This document shows, one piece after another, positions 24,034 to 35,775 of a DNA stretch of 64,000 nucleotides (positions within the stretch are counted from its first letter, which is position 1; the number at the start of each line of letters is the position of its first letter). Under the pieces are notes generated by a model that saw only the letters and a program-made list of their open reading frames with translations, had not been told where the DNA came from and ran no database searches. The DNA lies in assembly GCA_947623455.1 (NCBI GenBank), contig OX392529.1, positions 54,455,186 to 54,519,185 on the forward strand, given 5' to 3'. The DNA comes from Mimachlamys varia (Eukaryota > Mollusca > Bivalvia > Pectinida > Pectinidae). The position numbers and the translations under genes are program-made.

Positions 24034-24195
24034 ATAAGGATTGTACCTCATTTTGACTGCGTATACGGTAGTATGCCCGCAGTTGGCAACGAACATATTC
24101 TATGGTGCGCGTTAGTGTATGTTCGTTGAATATGTTCGTTGCCAACTGCGGGCATACTCCCGTATACGCAGTCAAAATGAGGTACAATCCTTATA
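24034..24195. repeat. long hairpin, 67-bp arms, upstream of innexin A
   Basis: Left arm 24034-24100 and right arm 24129-24195 are reverse complements with very few mismatches, spacer 28 bases. Core motif gactgcgtatacggtagtat. A third partial copy of the motif (cactgcgtatacggtaatg) is at about 24735. The first ATG of a 145-codon minus-strand open frame lies inside the left arm. Confidence 0.85.
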
Positions 24196-24199
24196 TTTA

Positions 24200-25030
24200 C
24201 ACCATTATTAATTTTCAAGTGCTATACGAAGAAAAAAGCACACGAAGCGGGTTGCTAAGATGGTAACTACGATGGCCGTGGTTGCTAGGATAATATAGTC
24301 CCATTGGATTTCATCAATATATTGGTAGATTTAGATAATACACTGTGAACAACACTATTTTTCTTCATAAAATCATATGTAAATTTGGTATTAAATATTA
24401 TTTGTAGTAAGTCGAATTTATTTCTTTATTTATAACGGTCGTTATGTACACGCATTGACACAATGATCTGGTTGTGACGCGGTCCGACGTCAAAGGTCAC
24501 AACTGCAGGGCGCCGCCATGTTTGCGTTACCGTCAAATAATTTCGAATGCGCATCACTTTTAATCAAAAGTTTGCTAGAAACTATGTATTGTTTAATCAA
24601 AGAAATTGATTCCATATATGTTCCATGTTTCAAAATCTTGTAGGAGCCAAACAATGGCCGACAGCGAATACTTATTTTTCTGAAGCGTGAAGGACGCCAT
24701 ATTCGAACAAATATCAATCCGCCGAGCCTTTTTTCACTGCGTATACGGTAATGTATTCGCAGTCAGAGTTTACTAAGCACAAGAAGAGAGAGGTGTAAAT
24801 ATATAAGCTTATTAGCTTTGTACTTAATATAATGAATATGGTTTTTTAGGTGCTATGATAGAACGCAATGTAAGATTGTTAACAATTTTAAGACATATGT
24901 ATATAGGATATATTAATTTAAAGTATATACGTCCATTTGCAACGTGTGTTTGGTATAATGGTATGCTTGTTAACATTTGATAATATTTACATTTGCTCTG
25001 CATCATTCAATCATAATGCATTGCATTGTT
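24200..25030. other. intergenic, no gene recognised
   Basis: A CpG-richer patch near 24470-24530 (gtgacgcggtccgacgtc) contrasts with AT-rich surroundings. No domain is recognised in the open frames. The region between innexins A and B is divergent (genes point away from each other), so part of it could hold shared promoter sequence. Confidence 0.4.
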
Positions 25031-25904
25031 TGTTTGTTCAATAGAAAACAAAAAAGGCACAACTGCACATAAGTTTAAATTTTTATTTTCATTTTTATTG
25101 ATTTATTTTTGCTTGACAAGATATAAACAACAAGACGCGAATATCAACACTATGTGTATATTGCAAAAACGGATACAAATCAACACATCAGCTTCAATTC
25201 ATTTCATTTGTACTATATAAGTAACAACAAACACAACATTTACAAGACATCTTGTAACCACCTCAAAACATATAATCATAATACATAAAATGGAGAAAAA
25301 TTCATGTCGCAAATCAAATAGTAACACAACACTACAGTAACACATTTCGATGTAGATTTGTAAGTCAGTATTAACATACAACTATACAACCCCTTGTGCA
25401 TAAAAGTGGTCGGAACAAGTGTTTTCATGTAAACAACATTCCAAGGGTTCAAGGACGCGAATTATAGTCAGTCATACGATAGGCTGAAGTTATGTACATG
25501 TGTAACTCGTTATCGTCATTTTGTCTTTAGTTTTTATTTCTAAATCTTAAACTGTGAAAACTAATAATTTTTTTTTATAAAATTTCACTGCGACAAAAAC
25601 TAAACAAAAATGCATTAAAAAGGATTGTGACATTTTGGTTTTAATGTTTGATATAAGAAAAAAAGGAAAATCTACAAATAAGGAAGCTAAAAATGTTTTT
25701 GAAAGATGACGTAACACCCACACATGCTGCATGATACGCTATTAACGTAGTAATAGATACAGGATGTTGAGAAAATGAATTTAACCTATGTTATGCTTTA
25801 TTTATAATCTAGAATTTAATTCAGTGCGTCCTAAATTATATGTTATCACTACCATTTATGGTATACAATACGTAACTTTTACCATTTATGCTAATAAAAA
25901 ATAA

Positions 25905-26178
25905 ATTAGAGAATACCGAAAGCGTTAAAAAATCATGACCCGAACTCAAAATCGATTACACCAGGGGCATAATTTTAACAAAAGGAAAGATTTAGATGGA
26001 GACCCTTGTAAAAGTACAAGAGAATAAGACCAGGTGTTCCGGAAGATTAAGCGTCTTCTGCTTCATCGACGACACCCACCATGTAAGTCTTTGTTACATC
26101 CAAGTAAACATCAAATTCTCAAAATGAGAACCGAGTATCATTGGCAAGCCGAGAGGTAAACATACTAATGAGCATAAC
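25905..26178 (-). mobile_element. RT-element 3' fragment
   Basis: Family terminus 'gagaataccgaaagcgtt' at about 25911, block 'gcgtcttctgcttcatcgac' at about 26050, ending near 26175. No equivalent is seen at the matching position of the right arm, so it probably inserted after the segmental duplication. Confidence 0.7.
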
Positions 26179-26888
26179 GTATTAGATACACTATACTGTT
26201 TATGTTAGAAGTCCATTTAGTTATATACTCTGTTGTATAAAACAACCGTGTGTGGCTGACTCCTAACGGTGGGTGAATGCCTAACTTCGTTGTACAATAC
26301 CTACAATGTATAGAGTATTTTCCGCCGGAAACATTTTCTTCGTTATACTGAACATTTTTTATTTATTTCAATAGTATCAGACCTCTGTCATAAGTGTTGC
26401 CTTCCTTCAACTCTGTTTGACACAATAGACTATAGTGTTGGACAAATGTCAGTTATTTACTGTTAAACATACAAACTGACGAGTCAGCAGTTCTTAAAGA
26501 GATACGGTATTTACATACATCTAGGTTGTGTTTATATATATATGAACACCATTCAGATATAAGTAATCACCATCCAGATATATTTACATTTGCTCTGTTC
26601 TTTTCCATTGACACAATGCTAAGAGGCAGTTGCTGCCATACGCCTATAACACCCAGTGACTCAGACTATAACAGCAATTAGTATTGTGACGTCATCAATC
26701 TCTATTGTGACGTCATCAATTTCATGGTTGTCTTCACCTGATTTGCTGTTCAGAATCGGCCCAAAAAAATAAATAAAGCAAAATAATTCTATCGAAATGT
26801 AAATATAAGTAATGAACATTTTAGCAAATATTGTTACATGAGTCCTATAACACACATTACTATTGCTGACAAACTTACATAAAGCCCT

Positions 26889-28340
26889 AACACCATCCAG
26901 ATATATGTATAATAAACACCATCCAGATATATGTATAATAAACACCATCCAGATTTATGTATAATAAGCACCATCCAGATATATGTATAATAAACACCAT
27001 CCAGATATATGTATAATAATCACCATCCAGATATATGTATAATAAACACCATCCAGATTTATGTATGATAAACACCATCCAGATTTATGTATAATAAACA
27101 CCATCCAGGTTTATGTATAATAAACACCATCCAGATTTATGTATAATAAACACCATCCAGATTTATGTATAATAAACACCATCCAGATATATGTATAATA
27201 AACACCATCCAGATTTATGTATAATAAACACCATCCAGATTTATGTATAATAAACACCATCCAGATATATGTATAATAAACACCATCCAGATTTATGTAT
27301 AATAAACACCATCCAGATTTATGTTTAATAAACACCATCCAGATATATGTATAATAAACACCATCCAGATATATGTATAATAAACACCATCCAGATTTAT
27401 GTATAATAAACACCATCCAGATTTATGTATAATAAACACCATTCAGATATATGTCTAATAAACACCATCCAGATATATGTATAATAAACACCATCCAGAT
27501 TTATGTATAATAAACACCATCCAGATATATGTATATAAACACCATCCAGATATATGTATAATAAACACCATCCAGATTTATGTATAATAAACACCATCCA
27601 GATATATGTATAATAAACACCATCCAGATATATGTATAATAAACACCATCCAGATTTATGTATAATAAACACCATCCAGATTTATGTATAATAAACACCA
27701 TCCAGATATATGTATAATAAACACCATCCAGATATATGTATAATAAACACCATCCAGATTTATGTATATAAACACCATCCAGATATATGTATAATAAACA
27801 CCATCCAGATTTATGTATAATAAACACCATCCAGATATATGTATAATAAACACCATCCAGATATATGTATAATAAACACCATCCAGATTTATGTATAATA
27901 AACACCATCCAGATTTATGTATAATAAACACCATCCAGATATATGTATAATAAACACCATCCAGATTTATGTATAATAAACACCATCCAGATATATGTAT
28001 AATAAACACCATCCAGATATATGTATAATAAACACCATCCAGATTTATGTATAATAAACACCATTCAGATATATGTATAATAAATAACATCCAGATATAG
28101 GTATAATAAACACCATCCAGATTTATGTATAATAAACACCATCCAGATTTATGTATAATAAACACCATCCAGATATATGTATAATAAGCACCATTCAGAT
28201 ATATATATAATAAACACCATCCAGATTTATGTATTATAAACACCATTCTGATATATGTATAATAAACACAATTCAGATATAAATATAAATAAACACCATT
28301 TTGATATATGTATAATAAACACATCCAATATATATGTATA
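26889..28340. repeat. 26-bp satellite array (~55 units)
   Basis: About 55 head-to-tail units of 26 bp, consensus aacaccatccagatatatgt plus ataata. Two main variants differ at one base (agaTATATg or agaTTTATg) and alternate irregularly. A 24-bp unit (gtatataaac) recurs about nine units apart (27531 and 27764) inside a similar variant order, hinting at a higher-order repeat. Because 26 is not a multiple of 3 and the unit has no stop on the minus strand, all minus frames read open with a 26-residue period (MVFIIHKSGWCLLYIYLDGV...); these frames are artefacts. Edges decay to degenerate units at both ends. Confidence 0.95.
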
Positions 28341-28963
28341 TATATTCATATCTGGATGGTGTTTATCAATGGAGAGAGATCAGGATCGTGTTTATATATA
28401 AATATATATCTTGGCTTTGTTTAACTACATATTATTTAAATCGGGTCAGTAAAAACCGGCATCCCTATTAGGTCGATCATTACCATTTTTCTGAAGGAAC
28501 AATCCTAATTTGATATCACAAGCTAACGGGGTCTAAAAGCAGACATTTAAGTAATAAAACTGCAAGGACAGCGAATACATGGTTCAGGACGAAACTAATA
28601 TAATCAGATCTCCACAAACCAAGGAATTTAGTTGGTCTGGCCTTAATCTTTATGATACTGTATTACAAGCATTTGTTCCAAAGTCGCCCAGCATCAAGCA
28701 GTAATGATGTTGACAACCACTCGGTTTTACAAACCCTACAACGATAAATACTTTAACACAGTTTGTGTCCAGATTGAATTTCGTAACCGAATTTAGCGTG
28801 GGAATGTTTAGTTTTTATAGGCAGACTAATTTTAAAGAGCACATGTTACTCTAAAAAATAAAAATAGATGTAAGCATTTACTGTGTACAAATAGTCAGCA
28901 TCACGATTCTGTGGTCATGAAGTGCTATACACATGCGTCAACAACTTGAGACGAAATGTTAAA

Positions 28964-29346
28964 GGCCCAATATACGTAACTTTCGGCAAAACTTAATGCG
29001 AAAATCAAGTCTAATAACTTATTATTTTTATAGATTTAGTTAAGATTAACTGATATCAGCACTATTCAAGATGACTTCTTACGTGGTAACCGGTACAGCA
29101 GCAGTTGAAACTCGGTATTTGTAAACACGCGACCATTTTGACTCTCTTTTAACTTCGGCTTGTTGTTGAAGTGGGCCCCACCTGAATTATTTTCAATTCT
29201 TTGGATTTTTCTGTCACGAGTTTCTTGTTAGTTACCGCTCAGGTTTACTTCGTTTTAGGCTTATTTTTGTATAGTTATCAACTTGATTTTTTTTCAGAAT
29301 TTTTCAGATTGACGAAAAATTTCCCAAAGTTACGTATATTGGGCCT
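28964..29346 (+). mobile_element. MITE with TTAA duplication, copy 2
   Basis: 383 bp, same family as 20354-20738. Exact TTAA at 28960-28963 and 29347-29350. The right arm of the inverted duplication lacks the element: there (reverse complement, about 53595-53615) 'gacgaaatg' runs straight on to 'atatggtttgtca' through a TTAA-like site (ttta). The insertion thus post-dates the duplication, or the other copy was lost precisely. Confidence 0.9.
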
Positions 29347-29394
29347 TTAATGTATGGTTTGTCACCCTGGGAATAAGATATCTGCTATATAAAA

Positions 29395-29950
29395 GTTATT
29401 GCTGGCGTATATATATTTTATTATTACATAATGCGTTTGATTTTCCTTAACTATACGCATAAGCTGTATTTTGAACCATTTACTAGTGAAATGAACTATT
29501 GCACGGCTAAAATGACTATTGTACGGTCACGTTCGAACTATTGAACACCGCGTGACGTTTCCTACCATTCCAAGCGTCAAAGTCAGTCAAATGTCAATGC
29601 TGCCAGACAACAGACATGGCGACTTCTACAGGAAAGTTGAGATTTCGAGTCGGCAATGAATACAAATTGATAGTTTTTTTGGTTATTACGAAGATAATGG
29701 AACGTTAATCTTTTTCTTTTTTTACATAACAGACTTCACGCGATACATTATAAAATTGATCTATTTTTTTTCCAAAACATGTTAATAAAATAAACAATTT
29801 CAGTGACTAAAAGTGTGTTTTAGTGATTATGTAATAAAACAAGTATATCATGGGTGTCTGTGCAATAGTCCAGAATATTTGACCCTCGGTACTGGTAATC
29901 GACCGATGTTCTATTGCACCCGGCCGACACCCATAATATATTTGTATACT
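29395..29950. mobile_element. unclassified ~550-bp insertion in the left arm
   Basis: Sequence present here but missing from the right arm, where 'tatctgctac' is followed almost directly by 'gactttgattttgaac'. Contains an internal inverted repeat (atgggtgtctgtgcaatag at 29850; ctattgcacccggccgacac at about 29912) and repeated 'aactattgcacggct' type words near 29490-29545. No coding frame recognised. Confidence 0.55.
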
Positions 29951-30779
29951 AATGGCTTTGACTTTGAACAGTTCAACTAATTTTGGAAAAGCATACGGTC
30001 AACAATTACTACAATATGTGTTGTTTACTTTAATGTACAAGCATTTATCATTGATTATATTTAATTTTGTGAACTAAAAAATCTGCCTTACACACACCCA
30101 AGTGGATACACGTACTGTGGACCTGTGCTCGCATTAAACGTATTTTGATATTATTTGGTGTCAGAAATATTGATCATCCAGTGCTCCCCATAATTGTAAC
30201 AAACATTTGTTAAAACCAATTTTTATTTTGCGTGTAAATTATTGTAGATAAATGTGATTGATTTTAGAGTAATGAACAGTTTCATTGAATCACACTCAAT
30301 TATATCAGTCATTCCAACTTTAGTTACGACCTTATCTCCATTTGTTTACATGGAAACTTCAAATCACTACAAATCTAGGTGCCGTTTAGGACGTAAAACA
30401 ATCAAAACATAAGCAATAAGTATCGCTTAATACATTCATCAAGAAAGTAAACAATATCGCTTAAAACAACTATAAAACGTGTACGTATAAACGACCGTTA
30501 TTATTTTTGTTTATAATTATAGTTACCGTGTTATCTATTATGAAATACTAACCAACACAGCCCCGTGTCAATCTTAAACATACATAGTAGGGCTATTACA
30601 ATGGTTCACAAAAACTCTTCACAAATATAATGGTCCTATATGTATCTAAATCATAGTACCTCTGAAATGTGATTCCATGTAAAGAACAGATGTTCGTTAT
30701 CAAACAATTGTAAAATAACACATAATATCAGTAATGATACATAATATGAATAGTCAAACCGGTTAATTGTACCTAAAAC

Positions 30780-30929
30780 TTTGTATACTTAAATATAGGC
30801 AATCTCGTGCTACTAGCTGCATCCTTAACCCCCGACGACCCCATGGTAAATGTCACACAGGAGCCCCTGTGTATATCACTCTACAAACTGCTCCCATACT
30901 GACGGCAGGCTCCATCACCGCCGCTCGAG
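30780..30929 (+). other. upstream (5' UTR) exon of innexin B
   Basis: Contains 'ctgcatccttaacccccgac', 'tcacacaggagcccctgtg' and ends 'catcaccgccgctcgag' before the donor gtaaac at 30930. The innexin C flank carries the same exon in reverse (52383 to about 52510), and innexin A a diverged one. The downstream acceptor (ttatttag/gtaaacaacacc) places 12 bases before the ATG. The joined frame would not be in phase with the ATG, so it is untranslated. The left limit is uncertain. Confidence 0.65.
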
Positions 30930-31245
30930 GTAAACATCTCTCCTCGTTTCATAAAACAGATATAGTGTTGCTTAATGTGCATATATAGACAACTTTTAAC
31001 AGTTATGGGAAATGTTTTATTGCTTTATTGCATGAAAACCGTCACCTTTGCTAGTCAAATCTTTGTTTGTAAAAGTCACTCTTGACGGTGCGACGATCTT
31101 TTAATTTATTACAGTAATTGTATGTTCTGCTGTTATTTACTTGCTTATAAACAATACATACTGTTGAATTGTGTGACAATAAGTACAGAACTAACAAACA
31201 CTGATAGTTTATATATTTCTTTCTTATGTCATAACATAGTTATGT

Positions 31246-31618
31246 GTTATAACAGGTTGTATTAGATTTGGCCTGACTTTTCTCAATTCTCATTGGCTAA
31301 AATATTATCACGTGGAGGTCCATCTTTTGTGAAAGTGACCTGTTGTTTCTACTTTTAGAAACATCGAGTCAATATTGCAAAAATAACTTCATAATCAGTG
31401 TGAAGTCACAGTGCCTCACTGTAAATTTCATCCTCGAGCAAGATAGATGTAATGAAATTGCAGACTTTTGCAAACCATTTTCATATCTAAAATAAAAAAG
31501 GTTTGATTCGGTTAATATTGTGTAATACCGACCTGGTAGAATCTAAAATAATGCCCTCGGTAAGTATGTGATTCTAACAGGTCAATATAACACAACACTG
31601 ACCTCACAAAAGGTCCAT
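31246..31618. mobile_element. ~370-bp insertion with inverted-repeat structure
   Basis: Absent from the right arm (about 52050), where 'gttatagtatg' passes to 'tgattaatct'. Ends are partly inverted: ggtccatcttttgtgaaagt near 31318 pairs with cctcacaaaaggtccatgat near 31602; inside, gacctggtagaatc (31532) pairs with gattctaacaggtc (31570). A fold-back element of unknown family. Confidence 0.55.
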
Positions 31619-31831
31619 GATTAATGAATTTGTTGGCTAATCTCTGTGGTTTCTGTCACATTCGAAACTGAACTGTTGCATAATGTAAATCAACCACCAA
31701 AGCGGTTCATTTAGTAATTCAAATGTAAACATATTATCTTCAATCTCGTTATCCGCAACATATCTAGCATTTTTTCACGAATTACGATGCAATTTAATAG
31801 TACTTAGTTTCACATTTAAAACGTGTTTACA

Positions 31832-31949
31832 TACAGTCGAACATCTGGGATCGTTATCTCGAACTCGTATAGCTAGAAAGTCCCGTTTAATTCGAAGGAA
31901 TTTGTTCTTCACGGTCCCATCAACTTCGAGATAACGGGGGTCGACTGTA
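31832..31949. mobile_element. 118-bp MITE, TA-flanked
   Basis: Terminal inverted repeats TACAGTCGAACATCTGGGAT / reverse complement TACAGTCGACCCCCGTTATC, both followed or preceded by TTATCTCGAA. TA at both ends fits a Tc1/mariner-type target duplication. The right arm of the inverted duplication (near 51880) lacks it. It lies about 250 bases upstream of the innexin B coding exon, in its 5' intron. Confidence 0.75.
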
Positions 31950-32195
31950 TACCTTAAATTTAACCACTAGCCGGTAACGCCAGAGCTGTGCTGTGATTGG
32001 AACCCCGTCTACTATACAATTTAACATAATATAATTATTATAATTTTTATCTTTATTTACAGGAATACAAAACTTGATAGATTATCACACATTCCATGCG
32101 TAATGTAACTTCACAAACTAATATTTAAAAATAAGTAAATGAATATATGTGGTATAATTTCGATAACAATCGTTCTTATTTAGGTAAACAACACC

Positions 32196-34464
32196 ATGGC
32201 ATTCCGACTATTTCTACGCCACATCACCCAATCCAGTCTCCGCTTGAATGACCAGTGTGGGAGGCTAAACAGTACGTGGACTGTTGGGATCCTTGTGCTG
32301 TTTTCGCTCCTGACGGGGTTTCTCCACACGGCGTATGACCCAATTACCTGTTGGACACCCGCGGAGTTTTTACCACAAATGGTAAAATACACGGATCAGA
32401 TTTGCTGGGAAAGCTCCACTTACTATCTGAGGAATGATGACTTAAACAACAACAATGATCCTTTGGAAACGAGAAAACCACCATATCGCTGGATACCACT
32501 CATCCTCCTCGTACAGGCATTGCTGTTCACGCTTCCTGACATTGTCCTATCTGTAGGACAGGGCCTTGTGGGGTTTAGATTTACCAAGATTTTAGGGCTG
32601 ACAGACGGGTATGAGGCCCTTAACATGGCCGACCGGGCCCAAATGGGGAGACAAGTAGGCCGATATGTGAAGAGGTGGATTGACTCCACCGTGTTGAAGG
32701 GATGTCCCTGGGGATGGCTTACACTGCTGTTTCTGTTCACAAAACTCCTTTACTTCGTCAATGTCATCACACAGTTATCAGTCATGCATGTTATTCTGAC
32801 GGCTGAAAACCAGACTTCGTTTGGACAACAATTATTTGACGACATTACGAGCAATGAAACAATGATTTGGCGAACCATTGACCCTACACTCCCGAAAATA
32901 GCTTTATGCGATTTTTCCATTTCTCGTATGGCAATGATTCAACGTTTTTCTGTTCAGTGTTCATTCAACAACGTCACGTACTACGAGATGATGTATGGGT
33001 TCTTGTGGTTGTGGATGGTATTTGTGTGTGTCATGACAGTCTTAAGTGGCCTGGGCCAGCTTCTTCACGTACTGGTACCAATCTTCCGAAGAAGGTGAGA
33101 ATACATTTTCTGTCCATTGTATTTTCGGATTTTTATTGGCAAATTCGTAAATGTGCCTTTAATTAAAAAAATAATAACTGCGAAAGATATACATTAATTA
33201 GGTTGCCTCTCAAGCGTAAGCTACATGGAATTCTCCCTCAGAACAGCGGTAAAGCATCGGGCTGGATAGTCAAAGGTCGCGGGGTTCGAGCCCCAGCGAC
33301 GGTACTTTCTTCAACACCTTTTCTCATCCTATTAAATAAACATAAACATGTATTCATATCTACTGATACAAATATTTGGGTCCCGCAAATGCGGGTACCC
33401 TATACTTATCATGCTCATCGCTTTCGTTTCCGGACATTATTTCAGAAACCAGACACTTTTTACTGTGATGTGCAAATGTGCATGAGGGTTTTAAAAATTC
33501 ATAAGGCCAAAGTCAACATCAGTGTTTCTAAAATAGAACTGTGTTTATATTGTTAACTATATCATATAAAGGAGACATAAAGTAAATCCATTTCCACTGT
33601 ACAGGGACTAGATGAAGCTACTGTGCCAAAAGTATTTTATTTCCCAATTGTGACGTCATCATGCTTATGTCGTCATCATTTTAACATTGGAAATTGCACC
33701 GCTCCACTGTCAACGGATGACTGCTCTCTTTCTGGATTAACCTTGCCGTTGAAACATGCTTTGACTTATATCAAATGTACATGTCAGCATAAACTGGATA
33801 GTATATAAATGTAAATAAAATATTTGTTGTTATATTTTTACTTTCATCGATGTGTAACCTATATTGGCTTACCTTCATATTAAACAATCGATATATAGGT
33901 GCGGCAATATAATGTATGTTACACACCAATAGATTTTTAAAATATGACAACTAATCCTTAATTGAATAAATATAATCCCCACAGTGATTAGCTTTGTTAA
34001 AAGATTTCCGGAAAGCTATTTCGAGCAAAGATATGCATAACATGATCATATCTATTATTACTACTTTACAAAAATGAATGTCTCTCAAAATGATATGTAT
34101 ATGCCTAACCAATTTTGTTTTTTTTATAATCAGGTTCGTCAAGAGTTATCTGTACCTGTCCGAGGAAGTTACACCTTCTCCTTCCGACATTGACATTGCC
34201 AGGTTCGCGGGGTCAGAGGTCACAGAGGACGGTGTGTTTATATTGAAGGCGATCGGTGAAGCTTCGTCTGAACACCTGGTCAGGGACGCAGTCCTCTACT
34301 TGTGGTCTGCCACACACGCTCAACAGCCTGAAGGGACTAGACGAAGTGCATACGGGTATCCACCAAACGGTAACTATGGAAACACACCACCAGAAACTCA
34401 CCAACTGCAAGAGATTCCTCACCAGCCCACACGTGTTGGTGTCTACCATCATGTGAAAGACTGA
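32196..34464 (+). CDS. innexin B (gap-junction/hemichannel protein)
   Basis: Coding exons 32196-33094 and 34134-34464 (GT-AG, split Arg codon), 409 residues; ATG in strong context (caccATGG). Topology as in innexin A: four membrane segments. Loop 1 cysteines are C52 and C70 (TCWTPAEF, QICWESS), the Pro/YRWIP motif is at 96-101, and loop 2 cysteines are C238 and C255. Sequons NQT (N205), NET (N220) and NVT (N259) are all in the second extracellular loop. The cytoplasmic tail ends HHVKD. It is nearly identical to innexin C; it sits in the left arm of the inverted duplication and points away from innexin A. Known: N-glycosylation of loops in pannexins disfavours junction docking; by inference these innexins may act mainly as hemichannels. 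Confidence 0.94.
33241..33303 (+). repeat. tRNA-like SINE remnant in innexin B intron
   Basis: Has a B-box-like GGTTCGAGCCCC within gtcgcggggttcgagccccagcgac and an A-box-like agcggtaaagcatcggg. The matching intron of innexin C carries the same remnant in reverse (50590-50653), in better condition (agtggtagagcatcgg). It was therefore present before the duplication. No intact cloverleaf, so not a functional tRNA gene. Confidence 0.6.
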
Positions 34465-35770
34465 GGACATTGTACTTAGCCACTGTGTTGTCTGTTGTTG
34501 ATTTAAACGTCTTTTAATATGTATAAAGTGACAATATATATGCAACTGGCGGCAACCCATTAGCTGGATTACTTGAGATACCCACTGTAAAACAATGTGG
34601 TTCTCGGAATTTCTCTTGACACAAATATGGTGTAAACGCTCCTATTTTAGCGCGGTAAAGATGATTTAGCGGAATGATTTCATCTCGAAAATCGCTGAAA
34701 TAAGATTACCACTAAAATATGTACAAATACAGTATTAAAATCTAATTTTTCTTTCAACGAAAAAGAAGTGATTAAAGTTATTAATTGTTCAAATACATAT
34801 TATTATTTCAAATATTTCGCCCTGTGAAGGACTGAGTGAAAATATAATTAGCACCTTCCTTGATCATAGAATCTGTTAATTATATTTTGCCCTTGGCAAT
34901 TTATAAATGTATAAACAAGAGCATAACAGTGTACTCACCCAGATCATCAGGGAGGCAAGAGAGAACAATGTCAGCTTGGCAGTGCTCTCGTCGATCTAGG
35001 AAATTCCTACGGATCTATACCGCACAAGTTAGTGGAGTTGACGTTGGAGAATACCACATCCAAGAGAAGGTCAGGAAGATGCTGACGGACTACTTTTGGC
35101 AACTTTAGAATGCGTTTCACCATTAAGAACTACACAACAGCACGGCAAAGATAAGAGGTCGTGATTGTAACCGGATATACTATATCTGTTATAATATGTG
35201 CAACCACCTTGAGTGTCATGGTAACATCTGTGCGGATAATGAAGTGGCTGAAATAACACATTGTCATCAAGCTGCAGCTCCAACCACCAACAACCACCCG
35301 ACCAGTCACTGACTGGGTCTGATCAACACAGTCGGTGTACCTCTGGGGGACGTCGTGGATAAACCCCAATACATATTAAAGTTAACCCAGTGGAAAAGCC
35401 CCCAAAACGTCCGAAGAAGGAGGACCATCCATCCGGTTATGGGCGTTGGCAGAAACAACGAACCAGACCCTGGCTGGGTCTGATCAACGCAGTCGAGGCA
35501 TCTCTGGGGGACATTGTGGATAAGTCCCAAAACATCCTAAAAAGGATGGCATCCATCCGATACGGTGTGATGTCATTTTTTTCCCTGTATACTGTTTTTT
35601 TTGTTGTTGTTAGTAAATTATATTAACTACATATATATCGATAGAAAAATCCGGATCAATGTGTCCAATTTCCACATTTTTATATATTTGAAACTTTCAA
35701 TGTGCAATGGTTTCGAAATAAAGCATGGGCTCCCGACAGTGCCATATTACCTAAGCACATACATTTCTTT
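34465..35770. other. intergenic with a tandem 160-bp duplication
   Basis: No gene recognised. 35303-35375 and 35470-35545 are related (ctgggtctgatcaacacagt / ctgggtctgatcaacgcagt, then ctctgggggac, gtggataa, cccaa). This GC-richer patch with long open frames on both strands could be a decayed gene or element, but no domain is recognisable. Confidence 0.45.
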
Positions 35771-35775
35771 GCTCT

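Larger units (their letters stand above)
25040..34464 (+). repeat. left arm of a large inverted segmental duplication
   Basis: Matches the reverse complement of about 49240-55970. Collinear anchors: 25110-25170 with 55830-55770; 25380-25560 with 55560-55400 (cctatcgtatgactaactat); 26190-26500 with 54970-54640; 28490-28950 with 54130-53610; 29958-30930 with 53550-52383; 31620-34464 with 52020-49240. This arm is about 9.4 kb against 6.7 kb on the right. Most of the excess is explained by insertions in this arm: an RT fragment, a satellite expansion, a MITE, about 550 bp at 29395, about 370 bp at 31246 and a TA-flanked MITE. Confidence 0.85.

Noticed and set aside
23659..24096. 145-codon open frame upstream of innexin A, in frame with it after splicing
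   Set aside because: No recognisable domain; the corresponding exon in innexin B is out of frame with the ATG, and the family N-terminus already starts at the annotated ATG. Kept only as a finding.
26661..28324. Long minus-strand open frames (up to 222 codons) with repeating MVFIIHKSGWCLLYIYLDG
   Set aside because: They are the translation of the 26-bp satellite. With a stop-free unit not divisible by 3, all minus frames stay open automatically.
26889..28340. Regular repeat array resembling a CRISPR
   Set aside because: There are no unique spacers; units are contiguous 26-mers, and the host is a eukaryote.
33241..33303. Functional tRNA gene
   Set aside because: Only A- and B-box-like pieces remain; no seven-base acceptor stem or clean cloverleaf. 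Read as a SINE remnant, as at 50590 and 35860/36120.
35390..35626. 78-codon open frame MEKPPKRPKKEDHPSGYG...
   Set aside because: It lies in a tandemly duplicated patch with open frames on both strands, with no domain and no splice evidence.
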